This document shows positions 9,901 to 18,494 of a stretch of DNA of 64,000 bases, in pieces. The stretch comes from Micromonospora sp. NBC_00421 (lineage in GTDB: Bacteria; Actinomycetota; Actinomycetes; Mycobacteriales; Micromonosporaceae): contig NZ_CP107929.1 of the NCBI RefSeq assembly GCF_036017915.1, forward strand, positions 992,001 to 1,056,000, given 5' to 3'. Each line of letters begins with the position of its first letter. The first letter of the stretch is position 1. The notes below the pieces were generated by a model. That model was not told the DNA's origin. It did not search any database and saw only the letters and a list, made by a program, of their open reading frames with translations. The position numbers and the translations under genes were made by a program.

Positions 9901-10204
9901 GGACGTACGTCCGCAGCGCCTCGTGGCGCACGACGATGCCGGCGAGCGCCGCGGAGAGGGCGTCGGCGTTCAGTTCGCCGTCGAGCCGGAACGCGAACGC
10001 GACGTTGTAGGTCGTTTCGCCGGGTTGCAGCTGGTCGACGAACCACAACGTGTTCTGCGAGTAGGACAGCGGCACGTTGTCGCGATCCTGTCGGGGCTGC
10101 GGCCCGCCGGTGACCCTCGCCCGCGCGTTGGCCAACATCGTGGCGAGCGACTGCTTCTTGTCGCCGGCGACACTGTCCGGCGCTGATCTCACGTCTGAAG
10201 TCAC
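6926..10204 (-). CDS. NRPS, one C-A-T module
   Basis: A 1092-residue synthetase. The condensation domain covers about residues 40-480 with active HHIIFDG near residue 170. The adenylation domain covers about 500-990 with YTSGSTGTPKG near 635. The carrier domain (DLGGTSLQ) is near 1020. There is no epimerisation domain. Aligning the A-domain pocket by eye to GrsA gives approximately D-V-F-D-V-V-G-V-T-K, which I cannot match to a known substrate. The GTG start overlaps the lysK-like stop (GTGA). Together with the following thioesterase protein it probably makes the last extension before release. Confidence 0.92.
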   Translation of the reverse strand: MTSDVRSAPDSVAGDKKQSLATMLANARARVTGGPQPRQDRDNVPLSYSQNTLWFVDQLQPGETTYNVAFAFRLDGELNADALSAALAGIVVRHEALRTYVLVENDQYFQGIVENPEVAVERSYADSETEANRILVERAETRFTLTTFPLWKFDLITVRDDLHFLSVVFHHIIFDGVSSAVFFDELVREYNARRVGVAPEIEPPAVQFADFSAWQRKRLQAGAWQASVDYWTETLRDVEVMDIPGDRPLPPDATYAGSSETSSWKGVAADVKRLALALSTTPATVYATAMACVYHRYSGSEDVIFGMPNANRGEIETERTIGFFINMMPLRCPVAPDETFQECLARVQQRLRGAQAHGYLPLEEIVAHTNVQRDSSRSTLLQYTLTINEWTDQLQLLDGVSLTGILPETTRAKFFQQWTLNQADEDLDVNTVYNTDIFDLATIQAMQRAFVGFLRRALAAPDVSMQRLWDSDEEARALQGHLGVGTRTPAPTGSVFAHFRDVVDEHEHRVAVSTPTAQLTYGQLLRRVDQLRAHLSAAGVGAGSRVGVALEPSPDFPAAVLALMSLGAVYVPIDAMNPRGRIEAIINDADLLQVICDATTAGISPALERRLPADAEPPAGRPEVARGEDATAYLMYTSGSTGTPKGVLISHDNILGFIRNVRTLFELSPDDRVLGYASCGFDVSIFEMFGALLSGASLHLVPSGQRLSMPDVQQFLQERRITVTDLPPSVMKLLDPAPLQDLRIVFVGGEAFSHELVRAWGKGRRIFNGYGVTECTVTSIVKELREPLSPGALPMGGPMDNHTAYVLDDHHRPVPQGVIGQLALGGVGLTSGYWRRDEDNRKKFIPDPIGPDPTARVYLSGDLARLNGSGELVYVGRLDRQVKINGVRIEIGEIESVLRAADGIKNVYVQVRPDGDQKRVVAYCATGAGGTVSEAVLREHCRKRLVSTMRPSSFVIMDELPINASGKIDERALPAVSVDAAAESTPVEQLNDIERTMLTEAFGPILGRVDFSKTASFFDLGGTSLQAVQLMSKIKKLFSTTISLVVFFNDSSVQSMALEVERARLASLSPAELEQAIEQMSEEDVARLLASE

Positions 10205-11355
10205 GCGAAGCTCCCGTTCAAGTTGGTCGCATCGATCGTCGGAGAGTCTTCTCGGGAACCGGTGTGCTGATCGCCGTCCGACCGGACGGGCAGGTGCGCC
10301 AGTTCCGAGATGGCAATGGACAGCACGTCGATGCCACGCAGGTAGTCCGACAACACGATGTGCTCGGTGTCGGCGTGGTCGAGCCGGCTGTCGCCGGGGC
10401 CGTAGGTGGCCATCGGGACGTCCCAGACCTCGGCGAGGGTGTTCATGTCCGAGGTGGCGGTCTTCACCAGGAACCGCGGCTGGCCGTGCAGCCGCCGGAT
10501 ACTGGACACCAGCGCGCGCGCCACCGGCGTGGACCGGCTCGCACGGCAGGCCGCGACCGAGTTCAGCACCTCGATGTCACCGGCCGGCAGGCGGTCACGC
10601 AGGTCGCGGACCAACGCTTCGGCGTCGTGGCCCGGTGGGGTGCGGATGCTGACGTCGACGGTCGCCGTGGTCAGGTCCGCGTTGAGCTGGCAGAGCGTCG
10701 CGCCCGGCCGATCGAACACGCCGAGGCTGGCGTCCGGCCCGAGCAGGTCGACCAGCGCGGTCCAGCAGGCGACAGCCAGGTCGGAGGCCTTCGGTGCCGG
10801 GTTGCTCGGGTGTGTGGACGGAAGCCTGACCGTGTAGCGCAGGTCGAGTTTGCCCTTGTATCCGAGCACCACGCTCGACCAGCCGCTCGGTTCGCCGACG
10901 ATCAGTGCGTCCGGCTGTTCGTGGGTGACCCGGATCGCCATCGCCCCGCGTGAGCACGGGGTCTCCTCCTCCACGGCGCCGACCACGACGAGCCGGCCGG
11001 GGAAGTCGACCGCGCTGGCCGCGGCGCAGATCATCGCCGCGAGGGGCCCCTTCGCGTCGACCGCGCCCCGGCCGTAGAGCTTGCCGCCCTCGGAGTGGAC
11101 CGGGATCTCGCCGGGGATGGTGTCGAGGTGTCCCAGCAGCATCAGTGTCGGTCCCTCGCCGCGTTCGATCACGCCGATGACGTTGCCGACCGCGTCGATG
11201 TGGGACCGGAAGCCCAGGACCGCCATGGCGTCGGCCAGGAAGTCGGCAAGCGCGCGTTCCTGGTAGGAGGGGGAGGGGACCTCCAGCATCCCGCGCAGCA
11301 GGCCCACGGCGTACGTCTCGGTGACCGCGCCGGACGAGGTGAATGCGAAGTTCAT
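10201..11355 (-). CDS. lysK: [LysW]-amino acid hydrolase, LysK-like M20 peptidase
   Basis: A 384-residue M20 metallopeptidase. Metal-site motifs are visible in GHLDTIPGE, GRGAVDAKGP and VEEETPCSRGA. In carrier-protein lysine/arginine pathways LysK cuts the gamma-glutamyl amide joining the finished amino acid to the C-terminal Glu of LysW. The start ATG 11355 overlaps the lysX-like stop (ATGA), so the open frame extending to 11613 is not the gene start. With LysW, LysX, LysY and LysZ homologues in the same cluster, release of a non-proteinogenic amino acid from the carrier is the likely role. Confidence 0.85.
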   Translation of the reverse strand: MNFAFTSSGAVTETYAVGLLRGMLEVPSPSYQERALADFLADAMAVLGFRSHIDAVGNVIGVIERGEGPTLMLLGHLDTIPGEIPVHSEGGKLYGRGAVDAKGPLAAMICAAASAVDFPGRLVVVGAVEEETPCSRGAMAIRVTHEQPDALIVGEPSGWSSVVLGYKGKLDLRYTVRLPSTHPSNPAPKASDLAVACWTALVDLLGPDASLGVFDRPGATLCQLNADLTTATVDVSIRTPPGHDAEALVRDLRDRLPAGDIEVLNSVAACRASRSTPVARALVSSIRRLHGQPRFLVKTATSDMNTLAEVWDVPMATYGPGDSRLDHADTEHIVLSDYLRGIDVLSIAISELAHLPVRSDGDQHTGSREDSPTIDATNLNGSFA

Positions 11356-12233
11356 CGAGATCCTCGCTCCAGTAGATGTTCCACGATGCGGTCCGCGACG
11401 TCGACGCGGTCGCCGAGTGCGGACTGGAAGCCGGAGAACTCGACCCGGTGGTTGACCTCCAAGACCAGCAGCCGGCCGTCGCTGTCCTCGATCAGGTCGA
11501 CGCCGGCGATGTCGGCGCCGACCGCGGCGGCGGCGTCGGTCGACAGCTTGGTGATCTCGGGTGTGGGTTCGCACGGCCGGGTCCGTCCGCCGAGCGCAAC
11601 ATTGGTCCGCCACATCTCGCCGACCCGGTAGACGGCGCCCAGCAGTTCACCGCCGACCATGATCGCCCGGATGTCCCGGCCGGGTTTGTCGACCAGTTCC
11701 TGTACGTACCCGAGGTGCGACTGGGGGCCGGGCAGCGCGGCGACGTACTCCAGTACGCCTTCGGCGGCGGCGCGGTCGGGTAGCCGGACCACGAGCCGGC
11801 CCCACGACCCGACCAGCGGTTTGATCAGCGCTGGATAGCCGATGGCGTCCAGCGCGTCGAGTGCGGCCTCGGGGGTGAGGCCGAGCGCGGTGCGGGGCAC
11901 CGGCAGCCCGGCCGCCTGCAACGCCATGGTGGTACGCCACTTGTCCCCGCAGAGCGCGGTCGCGTCGGCGCTGTTGACCACGTCGATGTCGGCCGAGGTG
12001 AGGCAGCGGGCCGCGTACTCGGCCCGAACCTGGCCGATCTCCCGGTTCAGCACGAGTTGCCAGGGCAGGTCGCGCTGCCCGGCCGCGAACCAACGCCGCC
12101 GTGTGTCGACCTGGTCGAAGGCGACACCACGCCGATCGAGCGCCTCGAACAGTCGCTTCTCGTCCGCGCCGACCCGGCTGGCCAACACGGCGATCCGGCC
12201 GTCGTCGGGATGCTCTGGTATCGATGGCACCAT
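11352..12233 (-). CDS. lysX: LysX-like ATP-grasp ligase loading glutamate on the carrier protein
   Basis: A 293-residue RimK/LysX-type ATP-grasp ligase. ATP-grasp features include YPALIKPLVGSWGRLVVRL, VQELVDKPGRDIRAIMV and EVNHRVEFSGFQ near the C-terminus. LysX-type enzymes join the alpha-amino group of glutamate or aminoadipate to the C-terminal glutamate of LysW. The start is ATG 12233, with GGAGG just upstream; the longer frame to 12257 lacks a ribosome site. It is the first gene of the minus operon and divergent from the sulfotransferase. The substrate is inferred to be glutamate, as in known secondary-metabolite versions. Confidence 0.85.
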   Translation of the reverse strand: MVPSIPEHPDDGRIAVLASRVGADEKRLFEALDRRGVAFDQVDTRRRWFAAGQRDLPWQLVLNREIGQVRAEYAARCLTSADIDVVNSADATALCGDKWRTTMALQAAGLPVPRTALGLTPEAALDALDAIGYPALIKPLVGSWGRLVVRLPDRAAAEGVLEYVAALPGPQSHLGYVQELVDKPGRDIRAIMVGGELLGAVYRVGEMWRTNVALGGRTRPCEPTPEITKLSTDAAAAVGADIAGVDLIEDSDGRLLVLEVNHRVEFSGFQSALGDRVDVADRIVEHLLERGSR

Positions 12234-12436
12234 GACCTCCGTAATGGGACGGCACAATTCGGCTGCTCCGTGACGCTACGGGCGACTCGATCTCGAACGC
12301 GTCCGCGCGAGGTTCATCCGGGACGACGCGTTACATTGACATTCGTGCCCGCGGGGTGCGGGTTTCGCTTACCTGATCCGCGCCCGGCCTGTACGACAAT
12401 GGACCACGTTCAATGCGTCATAACGGAAGGAATCAC
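12234..12436. promoter_or_regulatory. Divergent promoter region between the two cluster arms
   Basis: About 200 bases separate the lysX-like start (minus) from the sulfotransferase start (plus). TTGACA lies at 12336-12341 on the plus strand, but I cannot place a good -10 box at normal spacing. The partial inverse repeat ACGCGTC / GACGCGT-like around 12297-12332 could be an operator. Both operons of the peptide cluster probably start here. Confidence 0.45.
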
Positions 12437-13168
12437 ATGGAAAGCACCCCGGAACGGATGTCGGTGCTCGCGCTGTGGAGCGCCCCGCGCAGTCGCTCCA
12501 CCGCCTTCGCCCGGATGATGGCGGAGCGGAACGACCATCTCGTGGTGCACGAACCGTTCTCCCAGGTGGTCGACTTCGGTGAGGCGAAGGTGGGTGACCG
12601 GGTCGCGCGCACCGAACAGGAGGTGCTCGACGCCCTGCGCGCGGTCGCCGCCGAGCGGCCGGTGTTCTTCAAGGACACCATGGACTTTCGCTACCCGGCG
12701 CTGCTCGCCGATGTGGCCTTCCTGAAGGCCGCCACCCACACGTTCATCATTCGCCACCCGACCGAGGCCATCGCCTCGCACTTCGCCCTGAACCCGAAGC
12801 TCGGGCGCGACGAGATCGGCTTCGCCTGGCTGTGTGAGGTCTTCGAGGCGGTGCGGTCGGCCACCGGTACGACGCCGACCGTGATCGACTCGGACGACCT
12901 GCTGGACCGGCCGGAGGACACCGTGCGGGCGTACTGCGCGGCGGTCGGCATCCCGTTCGTGCCGGAGGCGTTGAGCTGGCGGCCGGGCATGCGGCCGGAG
13001 TGGCAGGCGACCGGCCGGTGGCACCAGTCGACCAGTCGGACCACGGGTTTCGGGCGGAAGGGCGGCGCCGGTGCCGGGGTGGTCGACGGGAATCCGGTGC
13101 TGCGGGACTACCGCGATTACCACCTGCCGTACTACGAGCGGTTGCGCGTGGCGGCGCTCCGGCCCTGA
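12437..13168 (+). CDS. PAPS-dependent sulfotransferase
   Basis: A 243-residue sulfotransferase. The 5'-phosphosulfate loop is WSAPRSRSTAF near the N-terminus, and the 3'-phosphate site is FIIRHPTEAIASHF in mid-protein. The start ATG 12437 has GGAAGGAAT upstream. In vazabitide A biosynthesis a sulfate ester on the carrier-bound diamino-dihydroxy acid is the leaving group for aziridine closure. This gene's position before the two candidate ring-closing genes and the carrier-protein pathway supports the same role. The acceptor hydroxyl is inferred, not seen. Confidence 0.82.
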   Translation: MESTPERMSVLALWSAPRSRSTAFARMMAERNDHLVVHEPFSQVVDFGEAKVGDRVARTEQEVLDALRAVAAERPVFFKDTMDFRYPALLADVAFLKAATHTFIIRHPTEAIASHFALNPKLGRDEIGFAWLCEVFEAVRSATGTTPTVIDSDDLLDRPEDTVRAYCAAVGIPFVPEALSWRPGMRPEWQATGRWHQSTSRTTGFGRKGGAGAGVVDGNPVLRDYRDYHLPYYERLRVAALRP

Positions 13169-13793
13169 CCGCCGGCGGTGCGGCCGGTGACGTGGTCGCG
13201 GGTGTGAGGGTCGTGCCCCACGCGGCCCGGCGCGACGGTGTGGAGTGCTCGGTGGAGGCGTCGGTCGCCACCGCGGTGGAGCCGGTAGCGGGTGGTGTCG
13301 CCTGACGAGGCCGGCAACGGTGACGCGCCGCCCGGGGCGGCGCACGCGGCATCGGAGCGGACGCGGCCGGGGCGGGGCCAGGCCAGCAGAACCGCGAGGA
13401 GGTCCACAGCCTCGCGTCGGTACCGCGACGCAGTGGCCACCGACACCTCGCCACCCCCGAGGTGGGGGAGGCTGCCGCCGTTGCGCAGGCGGGTCAGGGG
13501 CCATGCGCCTGTTGCTGCGGGTGCGGCCCGCGCGCCGGCGCCACCGGTCGCGGATCAGCTCGGTCAGGCGGGTCCGGTTACGCGTGGACAGCGGGAGGAT
13601 CGACACGCGACCCCCTACCTGCCCGATCGGCCGCCCTTGACCACGACGAAAAGGGTCCGATAGTCAGCTTGATTACCCGGAGAGTGCATCGAAAGGTCAA
13701 TCGGGACATTCGCGGTAATCATTATGGAGACGAAATGAGGGATTCGGCCGCCTAGATTGGTGTCACCGAAGGGTGTTCCAGTGAGGGAGAGAC
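13169..13793 (+). other. Long intergenic region inside the plus arm
   Basis: A 625-base gap. The first 450 bases are very GC-rich, with overlapping open frames on both strands but no ribosome sites or protein-like composition. From about 13640 the base composition becomes more AT-rich (around GGTAATCATTATGG, 13713-13726), suggesting a promoter for the genes from 13794 on. A six-codon open frame with GGAGA upstream (ATG at 13735, TAG at 13753-13755) lies just before the next gene and might be a leader. No firm -35/-10 pair can be assigned. Confidence 0.4.
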
Positions 13794-14384
13794 ATGCTCG
13801 TCTCCAGTGCCGTTTCCCGCCGGTGCGATCCGGTCGACATATCCGAGCACCGCAACAACGTCGCCATCTCGTCGGCGACGGCGACCAAGGCCGGCCACTT
13901 CAACGTGTGGGGCAACTCGTTCGCCGCCGAGCACCTGCCGGCCGGCGAAAGCCTCGTCCACGTGGCGGGCGTGCCCTTCCACTTCCCGCCGGTGTGTGCC
14001 GGCCCTGACAACGTCCGCTGCGAAGGACAGTTCATCGCCGTGGCGCAGGGCCGTTACGACTGGGTGCACGTTCTGGCGGCGGCCGAGCGGCGCTGCGAGG
14101 ACACCGTGGAGCTGAACTTCACTGCCGGCCCGGTCGACGCCGAGTGGCTGCGGGTCTCCGACTTCTGGGCGGCACCGGCCTGGTTCGGCGAGCTCCTGGC
14201 GTTCCAGAGCCCGGTCATGCACTACCCGCACCACGTGCAGCAGGGCGTGCCGGCCGTCATGTGGGCCCAACGGGTGCCGGTCACCCGGCGTGCCGACCTC
14301 GTCGGCATCCGCCTGCCGCGTAACGCCGCGATGCACCTCTTCGCGGTCACCGTCCAACACGCGGAGGGCGATCATGACCAGTGA
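13794..14384 (+). CDS. Small protein of no recognised family; candidate subunit of an aziridine-forming enzyme (Vzb10/11, AziU2-like)
   Basis: A 196-residue soluble protein behind GAGGGAGAG. I recognise no standard domain. It contains many aromatic residues and the segments HFNVWGNSFAAEHLPAG and VMHYPHHVQQGVPAVMWAQ. It overlaps the next gene by 11 bases, so the two are probably made in equal amounts. In vazabitide and azinomycin biosynthesis a heterodimer of two proteins with no known relatives (Vzb10/11, AziU3/U2) closes the aziridine by sulfate elimination. A small protein paired with a larger one, next to a sulfotransferase and the carrier pathway, fits that description. Homology is inferred from context and size only. 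Confidence 0.55.
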   Translation: MLVSSAVSRRCDPVDISEHRNNVAISSATATKAGHFNVWGNSFAAEHLPAGESLVHVAGVPFHFPPVCAGPDNVRCEGQFIAVAQGRYDWVHVLAAAERRCEDTVELNFTAGPVDAEWLRVSDFWAAPAWFGELLAFQSPVMHYPHHVQQGVPAVMWAQRVPVTRRADLVGIRLPRNAAMHLFAVTVQHAEGDHDQ

Positions 14385-15396
14385 CGTGACGGCCCGGACC
14401 TACCTGATCGCCGAGCCTGAGCTGTGGTGCCGCGACCTGATCAGCTGCCTGCAGGCCACGTTCGGCACGCTGGTGGCCCGGTGGGGTGCCGACCCGTTGG
14501 CCGTGCTCGGGGCGGGTTGGCGGTTCCTGCACCTGCCGGGCGACGTCCGGTTCGACGAGTTCTACTACCCCTGCCCGGACGGCGACCTGGGCGCGGCCCT
14601 GGCCCCGCACCACGAGCTGCGGGCCCGCTGGTGGCAGCCGGCCGACGAGGACGACGTCTGGCGGGAGGTGCGCGAGTCGCTGGCCCGCGACCAGCCGGTC
14701 ATCGCCGCGGTGGACAACTTCTACCTGCCGTTCCGGCCCGCCTACGGCGACGTGCACGCCGCTCACCTCGTGGTGATCTATGGCTTGGACGAGGACCGCG
14801 GGCTCGTGTACGTCTCGGACGCGATGCCGCCGGCCTACCGCGGGCCGGTCCCGCTCGGGGAGTTCCTGAACAGCTGGGGTTCGGCCAACCCGGCCGACGT
14901 GCAGGACGCGTTCTTCAGCGACTCGCGGATCGGCAGGCGCTGTCTCGACGTCCGGCTCGACGCCCCACCCGCGCCGCTGACCCCCGAGCTGCTCCACGGG
15001 TACCTGCGCGTCGACGTCGACGACTTCACCACCGCCACCGCGGCCCGTAACGGTCTCGCCGGGTTCGACGCGTTCGCCGGAGAACTCGTCGACCGGTGCC
15101 GGGCGGGGGACGCCGCCGCGCTGCGCGAGCTGTACCCGTTCGGTTGGGGCATGCAGGCGCAGGCGTCGCTGCACGGGGAACTGCTGCGCCGCTGCGGCCG
15201 GGAGTGGGGCGACCCGGCCCTCGCCGGGGCCGGACGGGCCGTCGAGGCGGTCGCCCACGCCTGGACCGGGCTGCGCATCACCGGCGCGCACGGGATCGCC
15301 GATGCCCGGGCGGTCTCCGCCGACATCGCTCACCACGCCACCGTCCTGCGTGGCAAGTACGCGTACGCCGTCGACGCCGTCACCGCGGCGATCTGA
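14374..15396 (+). CDS. BtrH-like fold protein; candidate partner subunit for aziridine formation (AziU3-like)
   Basis: A 340-residue protein starting at ATG 14374 inside the end of the preceding gene; the open frame from 14290 is in a shadow of that gene. The middle (AHLVVIYGLDEDRGLVYVSD, then FLNSWGS) resembles the BtrH N-terminal/papain-like family, although the usual N-terminal catalytic Cys context is not obvious. The C-terminal 130 residues are mostly helical. It is translationally linked to the 196-residue protein. By context it is the candidate large subunit of the sulfate-eliminating aziridine synthase. Alternatively it could be an acyltransferase acting on the carrier-bound amino acid, as BtrH does in butirosin biosynthesis. 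Confidence 0.55.
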   Translation: MTSDVTARTYLIAEPELWCRDLISCLQATFGTLVARWGADPLAVLGAGWRFLHLPGDVRFDEFYYPCPDGDLGAALAPHHELRARWWQPADEDDVWREVRESLARDQPVIAAVDNFYLPFRPAYGDVHAAHLVVIYGLDEDRGLVYVSDAMPPAYRGPVPLGEFLNSWGSANPADVQDAFFSDSRIGRRCLDVRLDAPPAPLTPELLHGYLRVDVDDFTTATAARNGLAGFDAFAGELVDRCRAGDAAALRELYPFGWGMQAQASLHGELLRRCGREWGDPALAGAGRAVEAVAHAWTGLRITGAHGIADARAVSADIAHHATVLRGKYAYAVDAVTAAI

Positions 15397-15414
15397 CCAC
15401 CCGGAGAGGCAGCG

Positions 15415-16707
15415 ATGAGCAAGCTGGCAGCGTTCGGCGGCACGGCCGCCGTACCGAAGGACCGGCGCGGCGTGGACTGGCCGCTGATCGAGGACGAGGA
15501 CCGCAAGGCCGTCCTCGACGCGCTCGACGGCGGCCGGCTGGTGTCCAACACCGAAGGCGTCAACCCGGTCGCCACCCTCGAGGCGAACTGGGCGCAGCGG
15601 TTCGGCTTCGACCACTGCGTCGCGGTGTCCACCGGTACGGCGGCGCTGTCCCTGGCGCTGGCCGCGCTGGGGATCGGACCGGGCGACGAGGTGATCGTGC
15701 CCGCGCTCAGCTTCATCGCCACCGGGCTCGCCCCGGTACACCAGATGGCCGTTCCCGTGTTCGCCGACGTCGACCCGGTCACGTTCAACCTCGACCCGGA
15801 CGATGTCGAGCGTCGGATCACGCCGAGGACCGCGGCGATCATCCCGGTGCACCTGCACGGCGCGCCGGCCGACATGGACCGGCTCCTCGACATCGCACGC
15901 CGGCACGGCCTCGCGGTGATCGAGGACGCGGCCCAGGCCCCCGGTGCGACCTACCGGGGTCGGCCGGTCGGCGGGATCGGTGACGCGGGAGCGTTCAGCC
16001 TGCAGGTCACGAAGAACATCCCGACCTGCGGCGAGGGCGGCCTGCTGGTGACCGGCCGTGCCGAGCTGGCCGAGGCGGTCCGCCGGGCCCGGCAGTTCGG
16101 CGAGGTGATCGAGAGTGGCCGCGACCGCGACTACGTGTCCCACGGCCTGGGCTGGAACCACAAGATGAACGCGATCCAGGCCGCGTTCACCACCGCGCAG
16201 CTCGCCCGGTTCGACGGGTACGAACGCCAGCGGCAACGCAACGTCGCCGAATTCCTCGCGCGGCTCACGGCGCTGCCCGGCCTGCGCGTACCGACCGCGC
16301 TCCCGGACACCACACATGTCTGGCACATCCTGCGGTTCCGGTTCGAGCGGGCCGGGTTCGGTCTCTCCGACGACGTACGGCCGGTGGCGCTGCGCTCGGC
16401 GCTGCGGCGGCTGCTGCGCGCCGAAGGTGTGCCGATGTCGCAGTACCAGCTGATGCCGCTGCCCGACCAGAAGGTGTTCGTCGACCGCGTCGGGTTCGGC
16501 GCCGGCTATCCGTGGACCGTGACCGGCGGATCGGCCCCGGGCGCGGACTACCCGGTGGCCCGGGCCATCATCGCCGACTCCCTCGCCCTGCAGAAGCGTC
16601 ACCTCAATCCGGGATCGGGCGAGCTGCTCGGCCACTACGCGGACGCGTTCGAGAAGGTCTGGGCGAACCGGGACGCGGTGGCGACGCTCGCGGCGGCGGC
16701 GTCATGA
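15415..16707 (+). CDS. DegT/DnrJ/EryC1-type PLP aminotransferase
   Basis: A 430-residue fold type I aminotransferase of the sugar/AHBA-synthase group. Landmarks are [35 protein letters not shown] and the PLP lysine in [17 protein letters not shown] (near residue 199). It starts at ATG 15415 behind GGAGAGG and overlaps the transketolase gene by ATGA. In the carrier-protein route to diamino-dihydroxyheptanoic acid an aminotransferase converts the ketone made by transketolase into the second amine. Its position before the split transketolase fits this. Substrate assignment is inferred. Confidence 0.85.
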   Translation: MSKLAAFGGTAAVPKDRRGVDWPLIEDEDRKAVLDALDGGRLVSNTEGVNPVATLEANWAQRFGFDHCVAVSTGTAALSLALAALGIGPGDEVIVPALSFIATGLAPVHQMAVPVFADVDPVTFNLDPDDVERRITPRTAAIIPVHLHGAPADMDRLLDIARRHGLAVIEDAAQAPGATYRGRPVGGIGDAGAFSLQVTKNIPTCGEGGLLVTGRAELAEAVRRARQFGEVIESGRDRDYVSHGLGWNHKMNAIQAAFTTAQLARFDGYERQRQRNVAEFLARLTALPGLRVPTALPDTTHVWHILRFRFERAGFGLSDDVRPVALRSALRRLLRAEGVPMSQYQLMPLPDQKVFVDRVGFGAGYPWTVTGGSAPGADYPVARAIIADSLALQKRHLNPGSGELLGHYADAFEKVWANRDAVATLAAAAS

Positions 16708-17534
16708 CCACGGCCCAGGACACGCTGGAGGCGGTCGCCGCCCGCATCCGCACCCACGTCGTCGACATGTGCGCGGGGCCGGAAGGCGGCCACCTCGGCG
16801 GCGCCTTCTCCTGCGTCGAGGTGCTCAGCGCGCTGTACTTCTCGGTGCTCAACGTGGACCCGCGGCGGCCGAACCACCCGGACCGCGACCGCTTCCTGCT
16901 CAGCAAGGGCCACGCCGCGCTGGCCCTCTACGCGACGCTCGCCGAACGGGGTTACTTTCCGGTCGGGGAGCTCGCCGGATACGGACGGCCAGGTAGCCGG
17001 TTGATGGGTCATCCGGTGCGGGCGGTGCCCGGGGTCGAGCTGCCGACCGGGTCGCTCGGCCACGGTCTCGCGCTGGCCTGCGGGTTCGCGCTGGCCAACC
17101 GGTACGCCGGCCGTGACTCACGCAGCTTCGTGCTGCTCGGCGACGGCGAACTCCAGGAGGGTTCGGTGTGGGAGGCGGCCATCGCGGCCGCGTCGCTGCG
17201 GCTGGACCGGCTGGTCGCCGTCGTGGACCGCAACGGGCTGCAGCTGACCGGCCCGGCCGAGCGGATCGCGCCGATGGAACCGCTGGCCGAACGCTGGCGC
17301 AGCTTCGGCTGGGCGGTCCGCGACGTGGACGGCCACGACGCGAACGCGCTGGCCGACCACCTCGCCACCGCACCGTGGGAGCCGGGCCGGCCGAGTGTGC
17401 TGATCGCCCGCACGGTCAAGGGGCACGGGCTCTCGTTCCTCGCCGGGCGGCCCGACAGCCACTACGTGACGCTGTCGCCGCGCAACCACGCCCGGGCGCT
17501 CGCCGCGCTGGCCGTCCCGGACGCCGCCCGATGA
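16704..17534 (+). CDS. Transketolase, N-terminal (TPP-binding) subunit
   Basis: A 276-residue protein equal to the N-terminal third of transketolase. The thiamine diphosphate motif is visible as GDGELQEG followed about 25 residues later by [19 protein letters not shown] and [15 protein letters not shown] are family signatures. It pairs with the next gene, which it overlaps by ATGA. In the vazabitide pathway a split transketolase moves a two-carbon hydroxyacetyl unit onto carrier-bound glutamate semialdehyde, and the neighbouring lysW, lysY and lysZ homologues point to the same step here. Confidence 0.88.
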   Translation: MTTAQDTLEAVAARIRTHVVDMCAGPEGGHLGGAFSCVEVLSALYFSVLNVDPRRPNHPDRDRFLLSKGHAALALYATLAERGYFPVGELAGYGRPGSRLMGHPVRAVPGVELPTGSLGHGLALACGFALANRYAGRDSRSFVLLGDGELQEGSVWEAAIAAASLRLDRLVAVVDRNGLQLTGPAERIAPMEPLAERWRSFGWAVRDVDGHDANALADHLATAPWEPGRPSVLIARTVKGHGLSFLAGRPDSHYVTLSPRNHARALAALAVPDAAR

Positions 17535-18481
17535 GCCGCGCGGTCCGGGAGGCGTACCGGGACTGCCTGCTCTCCCTGCTGGAGCGGCATCCGGAGGCGA
17601 TCTGCCTGGACACCGACACCGGTCTGTTCCGCCCGGAGCACGTCTCGGCGGCCGGGGACCAGTACCTCAACCTCGGCATCGCCGAGCACAACCTGATGGG
17701 GATCGCCGCCGGAATGGCCGCGTGCGGGCGCATGCCGTTCGTGAACACGATGGCCGCGTTCGCCGCCTCGCGCGCCCTGGAGGCCATCAAGATCGACATC
17801 GCGTACAACCGGCTGCCGGTCCGCATCATGGCCACCCACGGCGGTCTCGCCGCCGGCCACCTCGGCCCGACCCACCAGGCCCTGGAGGACCTCGCCGTGC
17901 TGCGGGTGCTACCCGGGATGACCGTGGTGGTGCCGGCCGACGCGGCGGCCGTGGAGGCGTTCGTCGCGCAGAGCCTGAGCCTGCCGGGACCGCTCTATGT
18001 CCGGCTCGACCGTAAACCGTCGCCGCCGCTGCCGCCGGCCCCTGCGCCGGTCATCGGTCGCGCGCAGACGCTGCGAACGGGCGGGGACGCCGTCCTCGCG
18101 TGCTGCGGCCCCTACCCGACGCTCGCCTGCCTCGCTGCGGCGGACATCCTCGCCGGGCACGGCATCGAGACCACCGTGCTGAACCTGCACACGGTGCGGC
18201 CCCTCGACACCGGGACGCTGATCGAGGCGGCGCGACCGGCCGCGCTCGTGGTCACGGTCGAGGAGCACTGGCGCAGCGGCGGCCTCGGCGGCGCGGTGAC
18301 CGAAGCCCTGGCCGAGGCCGCGCCGACGAAGGTCCTGCGGCTGGGGATGCCGGACCAGTTCGTCGACACGGTCGGCAACCAGGAACACCTCCTCACGCAC
18401 TACGACATCACCGCGGAACGGATCGTGACCATGGTCCGCACCGCACTCGACGCGACGGCTCGCCTCGGGACCCACCAGTGA
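17531..18481 (+). CDS. Transketolase, C-terminal (pyrimidine-binding) subunit
   Basis: A 316-residue protein matching the central and C-terminal transketolase domains. NLGIAEHNLMGIAAGMA carries the catalytic Glu that contacts TPP; HGGLAAGHLGPTHQALED and TVEEHWRSGGLGGAV are further family signatures. Start and stop overlap or abut the neighbouring genes. It forms the active enzyme with the 276-residue subunit; neither is complete alone. The likely acceptor is carrier-bound glutamate semialdehyde, giving a seven-carbon ketone for the aminotransferase. Confidence 0.87.
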   Translation: MSRAVREAYRDCLLSLLERHPEAICLDTDTGLFRPEHVSAAGDQYLNLGIAEHNLMGIAAGMAACGRMPFVNTMAAFAASRALEAIKIDIAYNRLPVRIMATHGGLAAGHLGPTHQALEDLAVLRVLPGMTVVVPADAAAVEAFVAQSLSLPGPLYVRLDRKPSPPLPPAPAPVIGRAQTLRTGGDAVLACCGPYPTLACLAAADILAGHGIETTVLNLHTVRPLDTGTLIEAARPAALVVTVEEHWRSGGLGGAVTEALAEAAPTKVLRLGMPDQFVDTVGNQEHLLTHYDITAERIVTMVRTALDATARLGTHQ

Positions 18482-18494
18482 AAGGACGTCACCC

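Noticed and set aside
11356..11613. N-terminal extension of the lysK-like gene to 470 residues
   Set aside because: It overlaps the lysX-like gene in another frame; ATG 11355 with the ATGA overlap fits M20 family length.
13169..13793. Several open frames on both strands in the gap after the sulfotransferase
   Set aside because: They overlap each other, lack ribosome sites and show no recognisable domains.
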